A stretch of DNA of 64,000 nucleotides, taken from positions 1,798,001 to 1,862,000 of the forward strand of contig JACKIM010000002.1 in the NCBI GenBank assembly GCA_020638465.1, in the 5' to 3' direction. The notes beneath the pieces were generated by a model. That model was given only the letters and a program-made list of their open reading frames with translations, was not told where the DNA came from and searched no databases. This document shows positions 53,950 to 63,081 of this stretch, piece by piece. The DNA is from Geminicoccaceae bacterium (GTDB lineage: Bacteria; Pseudomonadota; Alphaproteobacteria; Geminicoccales; Geminicoccaceae). How positions within the stretch are numbered: the first letter of the stretch is position 1; every line of letters starts with the position of its first letter. Both the position numbers and the translations under genes were made by a program.

Positions 53950-54651
53950 CTACCAGCCCGTCACGAACAGAATCGATGCGTGCACCACGTCGATCATCGG
54001 CAGCAGGACCAGCGCCAGCGGATTGATCGCGATCCCCACCTGTTCCGCCAGGAGCGGTACAGCGAAGATGATTCCCAGGAGGATGACGAGCCCCCAGCGT
54101 TCCATGCGTGCAAATCGCCGGGCCAGGGCATCGGGCAGCAGCCCGGTCACGACCCGCCCTCCGTCGAGGGGCGGGATGGGCAGCATGTTGAAACACGCAA
54201 GGACGACGTTGACCAGCAGGGCATTGTCGAAATTGGCCCAGATCCACAATGCCGGATTGCCCCCGGGCATGAGATGGACCAGGTGCATGGCAAGCGAGAT
54301 CCCGGTTGCGAGCGCGATATTGATCCCCGGACCCGCAAGTGCGACCCAGATCATGTCGCGCTTGGGGTTGTTCAGCCGATGAAAGGCGACCGGTACCGGC
54401 TTTGCCCAGCCGAAGATCAGCTTCGGCCCGCCCATGATCGAACCCAGCAAGAGCAGGCCGGGCAGGACGAGTGTGCCGAACGGGTCGATGTGGCGCAGGG
54501 GATTGAAGCTGACCCGCCCCAGTCGCCGGGCGGTGTCATCCCCAAGCTTTTCGGCCGCCCACCCATGGGCCGCCTCATGAAGCGTGATGGCCGTGATGAC
54601 GGGCAGGAGCCAGACCGACAGAAGCTGGCCGATTTCCGCAAGTTGCTCCAT
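53950..54651 (-). CDS. M50 family site-2-type metalloprotease
   Basis: A 233-residue membrane protease. The zinc motif HEAAH is at residues 25-29, and the third ligand is in NMLPIPPLDGGRV near residue 157. Five or six hydrophobic segments are visible and no PDZ domain is present, so it is the compact S2P form commonly found next to scpA. The substrate is unknown. Its start lies just past the nagZ stop. Confidence 0.92.
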   Translation of the reverse strand: MEQLAEIGQLLSVWLLPVITAITLHEAAHGWAAEKLGDDTARRLGRVSFNPLRHIDPFGTLVLPGLLLLGSIMGGPKLIFGWAKPVPVAFHRLNNPKRDMIWVALAGPGINIALATGISLAMHLVHLMPGGNPALWIWANFDNALLVNVVLACFNMLPIPPLDGGRVVTGLLPDALARRFARMERWGLVILLGIIFAVPLLAEQVGIAINPLALVLLPMIDVVHASILFVTGW

Positions 54652-54652
54652 T

Positions 54653-55663
54653 TCACGCGTATCGGGATATGAGCTGATCCAGCCTTGCGGCCAGTGCCGC
54701 AGGCTTGACGGGAGTCTTGAGCGCAACCGGACGCGCTTCCTGTAGCAGCGCAAAACGGTCTTCGGGCATGGGCGGAAGACAACGCAACAGGGTCTCGGTC
54801 TCGTCGAAATGCCCGTCGCAGAGCAGCGGAAGGTCGCAGCCCGCGGCCAGAGCCCGGCGGGCCCGGTCCTCAAGCGGTCCCTCAAGCGCCTTCATGCTCA
54901 GATCATCGCTGATCAGAATGCCCTCGAAGCCGATGTAACCGCGGATGATCTCCTGGATGACCTTGGGCGATTCGGTCGCCGGGCGATCCGGGTCCACGGC
55001 TTCGAAAACGATATGGGCAGTGATGGCAAACGGAACCTTGGACGCACAGATGTTGAACGGCAGGAAATCGAAGGCCGCAAGCTGGCCGTAACTTGCCTTG
55101 AGCCTCGGCATGGCGAGATGGCTGTCGACCGTGGCCCTGCCGTGGCCCGGCAGGTGTTTCATGACCGTCGCCACCCCCAATTCGGTGAATGTGTCGATGG
55201 TCAGCTTTCCCAACGTCGCGACAGTTCCGGGGTCTGCCGAGAATGACCTGTTGCCGATGGCACCGGTCGTCTCCGGACGCAGGACATCGAGCACGGGCAG
55301 GCAGTCGACATCGATGCCGACATCGACAAGATCGCCGGCCAGCAATGCCGCCCACAACCGGACGGCCTCCTCGCGCGCCTCGAGCGGCATGTCGCCGATG
55401 GCCTGGGCCGGAAGGCGCGGTTCCCATGCCGGCGCCTTCATGCGCTGGACCCGGCCGCCTTCATGATCGATCAGGACCGGCACCCACCTGTCCGGGAACA
55501 ACCCCTTGAGCTCGGCGGTCAGCGCCTGCAATTGCCCGCGCGAACAGCAATTGCGCTGGAACAGGATGAAGCCCGCCGGCGCATGTGTCAGGAACAACCT
55601 TCGTTCCTGGTCGGTCAGTGCCTCGCCGGAGATACCGACAATGGCCGATCTCGCCCGGCTCAC
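54653..55663 (-). CDS. nagZ: beta-N-acetylhexosaminidase NagZ
   Basis: A 336-residue family 3 glycoside hydrolase that removes N-acetylglucosamine from anhydromuropeptides during cell-wall recycling. The diagnostic motif KHLPGHGRATVDSH is near residue 164 and the catalytic aspartate lies in ISDDLSM near 238. The start is GTG 55663, 20 bp after the SPOR-protein stop; the longer reading from 55711 overlaps that gene. Confidence 0.95.
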   Translation of the reverse strand: MSRARSAIVGISGEALTDQERRLFLTHAPAGFILFQRNCCSRGQLQALTAELKGLFPDRWVPVLIDHEGGRVQRMKAPAWEPRLPAQAIGDMPLEAREEAVRLWAALLAGDLVDVGIDVDCLPVLDVLRPETTGAIGNRSFSADPGTVATLGKLTIDTFTELGVATVMKHLPGHGRATVDSHLAMPRLKASYGQLAAFDFLPFNICASKVPFAITAHIVFEAVDPDRPATESPKVIQEIIRGYIGFEGILISDDLSMKALEGPLEDRARRALAAGCDLPLLCDGHFDETETLLRCLPPMPEDRFALLQEARPVALKTPVKPAALAARLDQLISRYA

Positions 55664-55683
55664 CGTTCCATCGCCTTCATGAC

Positions 55684-56760
55684 CTACCGCTCCCCTGACA
55701 TCATGAAGCAATCACCGCCCGCCGACTTGAACGCCTGGCAGAGCCGATCGGCTCCGGCCCGGCCAACCGCATCGGCCGTCTGGATCCTGTAGAATATCCC
55801 CTTGTCGGTTTCGGCACGGACAATGCGCAGCGGCAATCCCGGCATGACGGCCTCCATGCGCCGCTGTAGTGCTTCACCGGCCTGCCTCGCCTGCTCCTCG
55901 GTATGGAATGCCGCCAGTTGCAGGCGATAGGGACCAGGCTCGGCCAGCAGCGCCACGAGATCGGGATCGCTGGGAGCGGCCGAGGGTGCGAGGTCACGTC
56001 CGGTGGTCGGGTCGATGATGATCGGGCCTCCCTGGGCATCCTCGTCGCCAAACCTGCGCCCGCCGTCCACGGCGGGCGGGAGGTCGGCATCGCGCACCGG
56101 GGCATCGACCACCGGCAGTTCGTCATTGCCCAGGGTAACGGTCCGGACCGTTGCGGGCGGCGACACCGCCACGTCGCCTGTCGATGTCGGCGCAGGCGAT
56201 GACTGCACCGACGGAACGACATTGCCCGCATCGGCACGCCCGACATCGGACGTGGCCATGTCGGCAGGCACCGGCAGAGTCTCCTGAGACACGATATCGG
56301 GGCTGGCCAGCGCCTCGGGCAGTGTGGCCGAATCGTCACCGCCACCTGCTGCCCCCGTCGCAGGCCCGTCGGTCACCTCGCGCGCGACCACCGTCGGCCG
56401 GGCGACATCGCCGTCATTGGCCCTCACCGGATCGGGCTTGACGTCGGGTGTGATGGCGAACTGATGCCGGGATATGTCGGCCGGCGATTTCGGCGCGGGT
56501 CGGGGCGGCGGCAGGATTCGCTCGACGATGGCCGGCTCGGGTCCGCGATCCAGCGCCTGGACGATGGAGGACCCCTCGTTCAGTACGGCAAGGCCGCCAC
56601 GCTTGTCGGGAGCCTGCCGATAGGGTTCCGCATCGGCCCGGACCAATGGCGCTTCACCCACGCTACTGCGGTCCTCGTGATAGGCGAGCCATACGATGCC
56701 GGTGAAGGCGCTGAATACCAGCAGCAACAATCCACCGATGATCCAGCGCACGATCCGCAT
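55684..56760 (-). CDS. SPOR domain membrane protein
   Basis: A 358-residue protein: a short cytoplasmic start, one membrane helix (residues about 6-28), a long proline/alanine/aspartate-rich linker and a C-terminal SPOR domain (residues about 280-358, PYRLQLAAFHTEEQARQAGEALQRRM). SPOR domains bind denuded glycan strands at the division septum. Together with nagZ it gives this operon a cell-wall theme. ATG 56760 follows a TTG at 56763. Confidence 0.88.
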   Translation of the reverse strand: MRIVRWIIGGLLLLVFSAFTGIVWLAYHEDRSSVGEAPLVRADAEPYRQAPDKRGGLAVLNEGSSIVQALDRGPEPAIVERILPPPRPAPKSPADISRHQFAITPDVKPDPVRANDGDVARPTVVAREVTDGPATGAAGGGDDSATLPEALASPDIVSQETLPVPADMATSDVGRADAGNVVPSVQSSPAPTSTGDVAVSPPATVRTVTLGNDELPVVDAPVRDADLPPAVDGGRRFGDEDAQGGPIIIDPTTGRDLAPSAAPSDPDLVALLAEPGPYRLQLAAFHTEEQARQAGEALQRRMEAVMPGLPLRIVRAETDKGIFYRIQTADAVGRAGADRLCQAFKSAGGDCFMMSGER

Positions 56761-56805
56761 CAAACCGACAACCTTTCGAACTGAGCCCGCCGCCTCGACA
56801 TCACC

Positions 56806-58557
56806 TCAATGCATCTCTTCCACGGGGGTGACGCCCATGAGCCCCATACCCACTCGCAAGACCAGTTGCGTCGCCTTCAGCAGGGCCAGGCGGGCGACCG
56901 TCAGGGACCTGTCATCCGGACGAAGGAAACGCAGCTCCGGCTGCTCCTTGCCTCTCGTCCATAGTGTATGAAAGTCACTTGCCACATCATGCAAGTAAAA
57001 GGCGACCCGGTGCGGCTCAAGATGCGCCGCCGCACTTTCCACCGTCCGCGGGAAAAGGGCCAGACGGCGCAACAGCGCCATCTCGGCATCGTCCGCGAGC
57101 CCCGCCAGCGCCGAATCGTCCAGCGGCGCATCGAGCCATTCGCCCAACCCGTCACCTTCGGCATTGCGGAAGACGGAGCAGATGCGTGCATGGGCATACT
57201 GCACGTAGAAAACCGGATTATCCCTGGATTGTTCGATCACCTTCTGCAGGTCGAAATCGAGCGGCGCATCGCTCTTGCGCGTGAGCATCATGAAGCGGAA
57301 GGCGTCCTTGCCGACCTCGTCGACCACGTCCCGCATCCAGACGATGCGTCCCGCACGTTTCGACATCCTCAACGGCTCACCGCCGTCGAACAGGTTCACC
57401 AGCCGGCAGAGCAGCACTTCCAGCGATGCCTTGCCCTCGCTCAGGGCACGGACAGCCGCCTGCATGCGCTTCACGTAGCCCCCGTGATCGGCACCCCAGA
57501 CATCGATCTGACGGGCAAAGCCCCGATTGTACTTGTCGAGATGATAGGCGAAATCGGCGGCGAAATAGGTCCAGGCGCCGGTCGACCGCTTGAGCGGCCG
57601 GTCGATGTCATCCCCGAACTCGGTCGAACGGAACAGCAATTGCGGGACCGGCTCCCAGTCATCGTCGGGCTTGCCCTTGGGCGGCGGCAGGGTTCCCTCA
57701 TAGATCAGGCCCAGCCTGTCGAGATGTGCCAGCGCCGCATCGACCTTGCCTTGCGAAATCAGCTCGCGTTCGGACGAGAACCGGTCGTGATGCACTCCGG
57801 CAGCGGCCAGATCGTCCCTGATCCGCTCCAGCATGGCATCGGCACCGGCGAGCCCGAACAGTTCCAGCCATTCGCTCTCCGGAGCACTCAGATAGCGGTC
57901 GCCATATTCACCGGCCAGCTTTCTCGCCACATCGACCAGTTCCACCAGTGGATAGAACCCGTCCGGCAACGGTCCCGGATCGTCTCCCAACACCTCCCGG
58001 TAGCGGTGGTGGATCGAGCGGCCGAGAGCCTCGATCTGGGCACCCCCGTCATTGACGTAGTATTCGCGCGTGACGGCGAAGCCGGCATGGCTCAACAGGC
58101 TGGCCAGGGCATCGCCGATCACTGTCCCGCGCGCATGCCCGACATGCAGCGGCCCGGTCGGATTGGCCGAGCAGAACTCGACATTGACCTTTTCGCCCTG
58201 CCCCATGTCCGAACGGCCATAGTCCTCCCCGGCCGCGAGAATGCTGGCGATCTGGCGGTGCCAGAAGGATGGCGCCAGCCTCAGGTTGACGAAGCCCGGC
58301 GGTGCCACTTCCGCCACTTCGACATCCTCGTCCGCCAGAAGCGCTTCAGCCAGCGGGATCGCGATATCCATGGGCTTCATTCGTACCGGCCTCGCCAGGA
58401 CCATGGCGGCATTGGTGGCAGCGTCGCCATGGGTGGGGTCGCGCGGCGGATCGATACCGACACGCGCAAGGTCGAGTCCGGTCGGCAGGACGCCGCGCTG
58501 CTGCAGGCCCGCGATGGCCGTGATCACCTTGTCGTGAAGCGTCGTGAACGAATTCAT
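56806..58557 (-). CDS. argS: arginyl-tRNA synthetase
   Basis: A 583-residue class I synthetase. The HIGH motif appears as HVGH in TGPLHVGHARG near residue 141 and the KMSKS-like motif is RMSKRAG near 376, a normal ArgRS variant. The N-terminal Arg_tRNA_synt_N domain and C-terminal DALR anticodon domain are present. Its ATG overlaps the dgt stop by 4 bp. Confidence 0.97.
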   Translation of the reverse strand: MNSFTTLHDKVITAIAGLQQRGVLPTGLDLARVGIDPPRDPTHGDAATNAAMVLARPVRMKPMDIAIPLAEALLADEDVEVAEVAPPGFVNLRLAPSFWHRQIASILAAGEDYGRSDMGQGEKVNVEFCSANPTGPLHVGHARGTVIGDALASLLSHAGFAVTREYYVNDGGAQIEALGRSIHHRYREVLGDDPGPLPDGFYPLVELVDVARKLAGEYGDRYLSAPESEWLELFGLAGADAMLERIRDDLAAAGVHHDRFSSERELISQGKVDAALAHLDRLGLIYEGTLPPPKGKPDDDWEPVPQLLFRSTEFGDDIDRPLKRSTGAWTYFAADFAYHLDKYNRGFARQIDVWGADHGGYVKRMQAAVRALSEGKASLEVLLCRLVNLFDGGEPLRMSKRAGRIVWMRDVVDEVGKDAFRFMMLTRKSDAPLDFDLQKVIEQSRDNPVFYVQYAHARICSVFRNAEGDGLGEWLDAPLDDSALAGLADDAEMALLRRLALFPRTVESAAAHLEPHRVAFYLHDVASDFHTLWTRGKEQPELRFLRPDDRSLTVARLALLKATQLVLRVGMGLMGVTPVEEMH

Positions 58558-59711
58558 GGATGCCAACTCGTCATGTCGAAAAGCCGCTCATGCTCCTCGA
58601 TCGCATAGCGATCGGTCATGCCGGCGATGTAGTCGCGAACGGCCGCCTGAGCGGCTTCGCTGCGGGGCGCACCAGCCGCATCCCGCCAGCGGTCAGGCAG
58701 GCAGCGCGGATCGTCGACCAGAACCTCGTACAGGCCCCGCACGAGGCGGGTTGCCTTGAGGGCCATGCGGCACACCTTGTAGTGGCGATACATGCGTCCA
58801 TGCAAGAATGATCGCAGGACATCGACCGCGTCCCGGTACTCGTCGCAAAAGGCGATGAGCGGCCGGCCCGCGGTACGGATATCCATGGGCGACTGAGGAT
58901 CATGTCCGGCAATCCGCCCTCGTGCCGTGACGATCAGGTCGCTGACCAGCGAATCGATGATCCGGCGGATCGATTCGTGGATCAGCCGCTCACGGCGCAC
59001 ATCGGGATAGCGGGCCAGCACCGAACCTACCATTTCGCCGAATACCGGCAGTCCGAGCAAGTCGTCGAGCGCGAAGAACGAGGCGCGCAACCCGTCGTCG
59101 AGATCATGGCTGCAATAGGCCACATCATCCGCAATGCCCGCGATCTGCGCCTCAAGCGGCGCGAACAGTTCCAGATGCATCAGGTCGGCCTGGGGATGGT
59201 CGGCAATCGGCCCGGGCCACGGCCGTGGCAGCGGACCGTTGTGCTTGATCACCCCTTCCAGGGTCTCGACCGACAGGTTGAGCCCGTCAAATCCGGCATA
59301 ACGCTGTTCGAGACGCGTCAGCACGCGGAAGGACTGGAGATTGTGGTCGAACCCGCCGGCATCGCGGGCCGCCTCGTTGAGTGCGGCTTCGCCGGCATGC
59401 CCGAACGGGCTGTGCCCGAGGTCGTGCGCAAGGGCGATGGTCTCGGCCAGGTCCTCGTCGACATGAAGCGCACGGGCGATCGTGCGGGCGATCTGGGCGA
59501 CCTCGAGCGAATGGGTCAGCCGCGTGCGGTAGTGATCGCCCTCGAAATTGACCAGCACCTGCGTCTTGTGTTCCAGCCGCCTGAAGGCGGTGGCATGCAC
59601 GACCCGGTCGCGATCACGCTGGAACACCGAACGATGGGGGCTCTCCTCCTCGGCGACATGCCGTCCGGCACTGGCGTCGGGATCGCAGGCAAATCGGGCA
59701 AGAAGCGGCAT
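58554..59711 (-). CDS. dgt: deoxyguanosinetriphosphate triphosphohydrolase-like protein
   Basis: A 385-residue HD-domain protein that hydrolyses dNTPs to nucleoside and triphosphate. The metal ligands are in RTRLTHSLEVAQIART (first H) and AHDLGHSPFGHAGE (the HD pair). This is the shorter Dgt type 2 form found beside argS. ATG 59711 is used; the reading from 59819 adds residues that do not look like the family. Confidence 0.94.
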   Translation of the reverse strand: MPLLARFACDPDASAGRHVAEEESPHRSVFQRDRDRVVHATAFRRLEHKTQVLVNFEGDHYRTRLTHSLEVAQIARTIARALHVDEDLAETIALAHDLGHSPFGHAGEAALNEAARDAGGFDHNLQSFRVLTRLEQRYAGFDGLNLSVETLEGVIKHNGPLPRPWPGPIADHPQADLMHLELFAPLEAQIAGIADDVAYCSHDLDDGLRASFFALDDLLGLPVFGEMVGSVLARYPDVRRERLIHESIRRIIDSLVSDLIVTARGRIAGHDPQSPMDIRTAGRPLIAFCDEYRDAVDVLRSFLHGRMYRHYKVCRMALKATRLVRGLYEVLVDDPRCLPDRWRDAAGAPRSEAAQAAVRDYIAGMTDRYAIEEHERLFDMTSWHP

Positions 59712-59875
59712 GGGCGAAATCTGACCGGTTCGGGGTGATGGCGCTGCATGGCCCGCACAGGCGGGTTTGACAAGACCCGTCAATGGCATACATATGTTGA
59801 TGTGTGCGCTTCCGGGCAAGAGCCATTGCCTGCGGAGCGGGAGCGCACAAGCGCAATTCGGGAGGGTACCGGCCC

Positions 59876-60247
59876 ATGAGTGTCGATGTCACGTCCGCTG
59901 CCAGCCAGTCGGGTCGTCCGGCTCCGCTGGTCGTTACCGATGGGGCGTTCCGGCGCATACGTTCGATCATCGAAGCGGAGGGACGGCCCGGCCTGAAACT
60001 GCGGGTCAGCGTCAGTGGCGGCGGTTGCTCCGGCTTCCAGTATCATTTCGATCTCGATGAAGGCGATGAGGACGGCGATGTCATCGTCGAGCGTGACGGC
60101 ATCAAGGTCGTCGTCGACAGCATGTCGCTCATGTACCTGCTCGGTTCGACGCTCGATTTCGTCGAGGATCTGACCGGCTCCTATTTCAGCGTCGTCAATC
60201 CCAACGCCAGTTCGTCCTGCGGCTGCGGAACGTCTTTCTCGATCTGA
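59876..60247 (+). CDS. erpA: iron-sulfur cluster insertion protein ErpA
   Basis: A 123-residue A-type carrier. The three cluster cysteines are in GGGCSGFQY and SSCGCGTSF. It hands [4Fe-4S] clusters to apoproteins. ATG 59876 has GGGAGGG about 9 nt upstream. It is divergent from dgt and is followed 19 bp later by xth. Confidence 0.95.
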   Translation: MSVDVTSAASQSGRPAPLVVTDGAFRRIRSIIEAEGRPGLKLRVSVSGGGCSGFQYHFDLDEGDEDGDVIVERDGIKVVVDSMSLMYLLGSTLDFVEDLTGSYFSVVNPNASSSCGCGTSFSI

Positions 60248-60266
60248 TTCAATTTGCGGACAATGG

Positions 60267-61061
60267 ATGGATACGGACAAGGTCATGCGGGTCGTCACCT
60301 GGAACGTCAATTCGATCCGCAAGCGCGAGGATATCGTTGCCGATTGGCTGCGGTTGCATCGGCCCGACGTCGTACTGCTGCAGGAAACCAAGGTCATTGA
60401 CGACAAATTCCCCAGGGAGCGAATTGAAGCCCTGGGATATAATCTCGCCATTCACGGCCAGCCCGGTCTCAACGGCGTGGCCATCCTCAGCCGTCATGCC
60501 ATTGACGACGTGCGGTGCGGTCTCGACGGCGAGCCCGGCGATGACCAGGCCCGTTACATCGAGGCAAGATGCGGCGGGCTGCGCGTGGCCTCGATCTATG
60601 TGCCGAATGGTACAAGTATCGATAGTGATAAATTCGACTACAAGATGCGCTTCTTCACGCGCATGGAAACCCGTTTCAGGGAACTCATGGACAACGAGGA
60701 GGCTTTCGTCCTCGGCGGCGACTACAACGTCGCTCCCGATCCCGTCGATGTCTACGACCCCGACGCATGCGCAGGCGACATCTGTTACCACATGGACGAG
60801 CGCAGGGCATTCCGCCGCCTGCTCGGGCTCGGCATCACCGATGCCTTCCGGGCCGTCCACCCGACCCGCAGGCAATTCTCCTGGTGGGACATGCGCGGGG
60901 GTTCGTGGGACCGCGACGAGGGCATGCGCATCGATCACCTGCTGCTGTCGCCCGAAGCCGTTGATCGGCTGGATGACGCGGACGCCGACCCGACGGTCCG
61001 CGCCGGAAAGGGGGTATCCGACCACATTCCCGTATGGTGCAATATCGCCTCCGCCGCATGA
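60267..61061 (+). CDS. xth: exodeoxyribonuclease III
   Basis: A 264-residue endonuclease/exonuclease/phosphatase-fold AP endonuclease. The catalytic residues are visible: N in TWNVNSIR, the metal glutamate in LLQETK, D and N in GGDYNVAPD, and the D-H pair in SDHIPV. It repairs abasic sites. ATG 60267 or ATG 60285 (RVVTWNV start) could be used. Confidence 0.95.
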   Translation: MDTDKVMRVVTWNVNSIRKREDIVADWLRLHRPDVVLLQETKVIDDKFPRERIEALGYNLAIHGQPGLNGVAILSRHAIDDVRCGLDGEPGDDQARYIEARCGGLRVASIYVPNGTSIDSDKFDYKMRFFTRMETRFRELMDNEEAFVLGGDYNVAPDPVDVYDPDACAGDICYHMDERRAFRRLLGLGITDAFRAVHPTRRQFSWWDMRGGSWDRDEGMRIDHLLLSPEAVDRLDDADADPTVRAGKGVSDHIPVWCNIASAA

Positions 61062-61175
61062 GTGAACGGGTGACGGGAACCGACAGTTTGTATTAGGACG
61101 AACGCACAACGGGTTCGGTCCGGCCGACGTGGCCGATCCGGTGGTCGGAACGACAAGATCGCAGGGATGCAAGCC

Positions 61176-62954
61176 ATGAAGATGACGACGGAAGAAGCCT
61201 TTGTGAAGGTTTTGCAGATGCACGGCATCGAGCATGCCTTCGGCATCATCGGTTCGGCCTTCATGCCCATTTCCGATCTCTTTCCCAAGGCCGGTATCAG
61301 GTTCTGGGACGTGGCCCACGAGACCAATGGCGGGCTGATGTGCGACGGCTACAGCCGCGCCACCGGCAGGATGGGCATGGCCATTGCCCAGAACGGCCCG
61401 GGCATCACCGGCTTCGTCACCGCCGTCAAGACCGCATACTGGAACCATACGCCGATGCTGGTGGTGACACCCCAGGCGGCCAACAAGACCATCGGCCAGG
61501 GCGGCTTCCAGGAAGTCGAGCAGATGGCACTGTTCCGCGACATGGTCTGCTATCAGGAAGAAGTCCGGGACGCATCGCGGATCGCCGAGGTGCTCAACCG
61601 CGTCATCATGAAGGCGCGGCGTCTTTCAGCCCCTGCCCAGATCAACGTCCCGCGAGACTTCTGGACGCAGGTGATCGACATCAAGCTCCCGGCCATCATC
61701 GAATTCGAGCGCCCCGCAGGAGGTCCGGAAGCCATCGCAAGGGCGGCGGAACTGCTCTCGAAGGCGAAATTCCCCGTCATCCTCAACGGTGCGGGCGTCG
61801 TGCTCGCGGGCGGTATCGAAGCCTCGCGCAAGCTGGCCGAGCGGCTTGATGCACCGGTCTGCTGCAATTACCAGCACAATGACGCCTTCCCCGGCTCGCA
61901 TCCGTTGTTCGCGGGACCGCTGGGCTACAACGGCTCGAAGGCCGGCATGCAGCTCATCTCGAAGGCGGATGTCGTGCTGGCGCTGGGGACGCGGCTCAAC
62001 CCGTTCTCGACCCTTCCGGGCTATGGAATCGACTACTGGCCGGTGGATGCGAAACTGATCCAGGTGGACATCAACCCCGACCGGATCGGCCTGACCAAGC
62101 CCGTCGATATCGGCATCATCGGCGATGCGCGCATGGTGGCGGAGCAGATCCTCGACCGCCTGGCGGCGGATGCCGGCGATGCAGGGCGCGACGAGCGCCG
62201 TCATCTCGTCGCCCACACGAAATCGGCCTGGGCACAGGAACTTACCTCGCTCGACCATGAAGACGACGATCCCGGCACCAGCTGGAACGAGCGTTCACGC
62301 GGCCGTCAGCCGGAACTGATGAGCCCGCGCATGGCCTGGCGTGCCATCCAGTCGGCACTGCCGGCCGACGCCATCATTTCCTCCGACATCGGCAACAATT
62401 GCGCTATCGGGAACGCCTACCCGACGTTCGAGGAGGGCCGCAAATATCTGGCGCCCGGCCTGTTCGGCCCCTGCGGCTACGGTTTCCCCTCGATCATCGG
62501 CGCGAAGATCGGCCGGCCCGACATGCCGGTGGTGGGCTTTGCCGGCGATGGCGCGTTCGGCATCTCGATGAACGAGATGACCTCCTGTGGCCGCGAAGGC
62601 TGGCCCGCCGTCACCATGGTTGTCTTCCGCAACTTCCAGTGGGGAGCGGAAAAGCGCAACACGACATTATGGTACGATGACAATTTCGTTGGCACCGAGC
62701 TGAACCTGAACGTGACCTATGCGGGAATTGCGCGGTCCTGCGGCTTCGAAGGCGTCAGGGTCCAGACCATGGAGGATCTCTCGCAGGCCCTGCGCAAGGC
62801 GGTCGAAGCGCAGATGAACGACGGGAAGACCACCCTCATCGAGGTCATTCTCAATCAGGAATTGGGGGAGCCCTTCCGCCGGGATGCCATGAAGAAGCCC
62901 ACGGTCGTGGCCGGGATCGATCCCGCCGACATGCGCCAGCAGAAAGGGGCCTGA
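61176..62954 (+). CDS. xsc: sulfoacetaldehyde acetyltransferase
   Basis: A 592-residue thiamine-diphosphate enzyme. The catalytic glutamate lies in AHETNGGLMCDGY near residue 51, and the GDG...NFQWGAEKRN cofactor motif is near 458-490. The overall match to Xsc is better than to acetolactate synthase. It converts sulfoacetaldehyde and phosphate to acetyl phosphate and sulfite during taurine or other C2-sulfonate breakdown. AGGGA lies 8 nt before ATG 61176. No taurine transporter, aminotransferase or phosphotransacetylase gene is adjacent. Confidence 0.88.
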   Translation: MKMTTEEAFVKVLQMHGIEHAFGIIGSAFMPISDLFPKAGIRFWDVAHETNGGLMCDGYSRATGRMGMAIAQNGPGITGFVTAVKTAYWNHTPMLVVTPQAANKTIGQGGFQEVEQMALFRDMVCYQEEVRDASRIAEVLNRVIMKARRLSAPAQINVPRDFWTQVIDIKLPAIIEFERPAGGPEAIARAAELLSKAKFPVILNGAGVVLAGGIEASRKLAERLDAPVCCNYQHNDAFPGSHPLFAGPLGYNGSKAGMQLISKADVVLALGTRLNPFSTLPGYGIDYWPVDAKLIQVDINPDRIGLTKPVDIGIIGDARMVAEQILDRLAADAGDAGRDERRHLVAHTKSAWAQELTSLDHEDDDPGTSWNERSRGRQPELMSPRMAWRAIQSALPADAIISSDIGNNCAIGNAYPTFEEGRKYLAPGLFGPCGYGFPSIIGAKIGRPDMPVVGFAGDGAFGISMNEMTSCGREGWPAVTMVVFRNFQWGAEKRNTTLWYDDNFVGTELNLNVTYAGIARSCGFEGVRVQTMEDLSQALRKAVEAQMNDGKTTLIEVILNQELGEPFRRDAMKKPTVVAGIDPADMRQQKGA

Positions 62955-62980
62955 ACGGGCGCCCGGCACCGCGGGATGCA

Positions 62981-62994
62981 TTGACCGGGATCGT
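62981..62994. promoter_or_regulatory. degenerate FNR-type box
   Basis: TTGACCGGGATCGT matches one half-site of the FNR consensus and most of the other. Its centre is exactly 22 bp upstream of the perfect box that follows. Confidence 0.4.
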
Positions 62995-63002
62995 CCGGAA
63001 AG

Positions 63003-63016
63003 TTGATCCCGATCAA
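63003..63016. promoter_or_regulatory. FNR/Dnr-type box upstream of hemN
   Basis: TTGATCCCGATCAA is a perfect match to TTGAT-N4-ATCAA. Its centre is 72 nt before the hemN start; activation at -41.5 would start transcription near 63051, with a GATCAT -10-like element at 63042. Confidence 0.85.
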
Positions 63017-63081
63017 TGCACGGCCTGCCCGCCGTCCGGCAGATCATGCAGGGGTCAACCGGTCAGGAGCGGAAGCAGTCC

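Noticed and set aside
61176..62954. acetolactate synthase large subunit
   Set aside because: The N-terminal HGIEHAFGIIGSAFMPISDLF region and NFQWGAEKRN motif match Xsc, and no small regulatory subunit gene follows.
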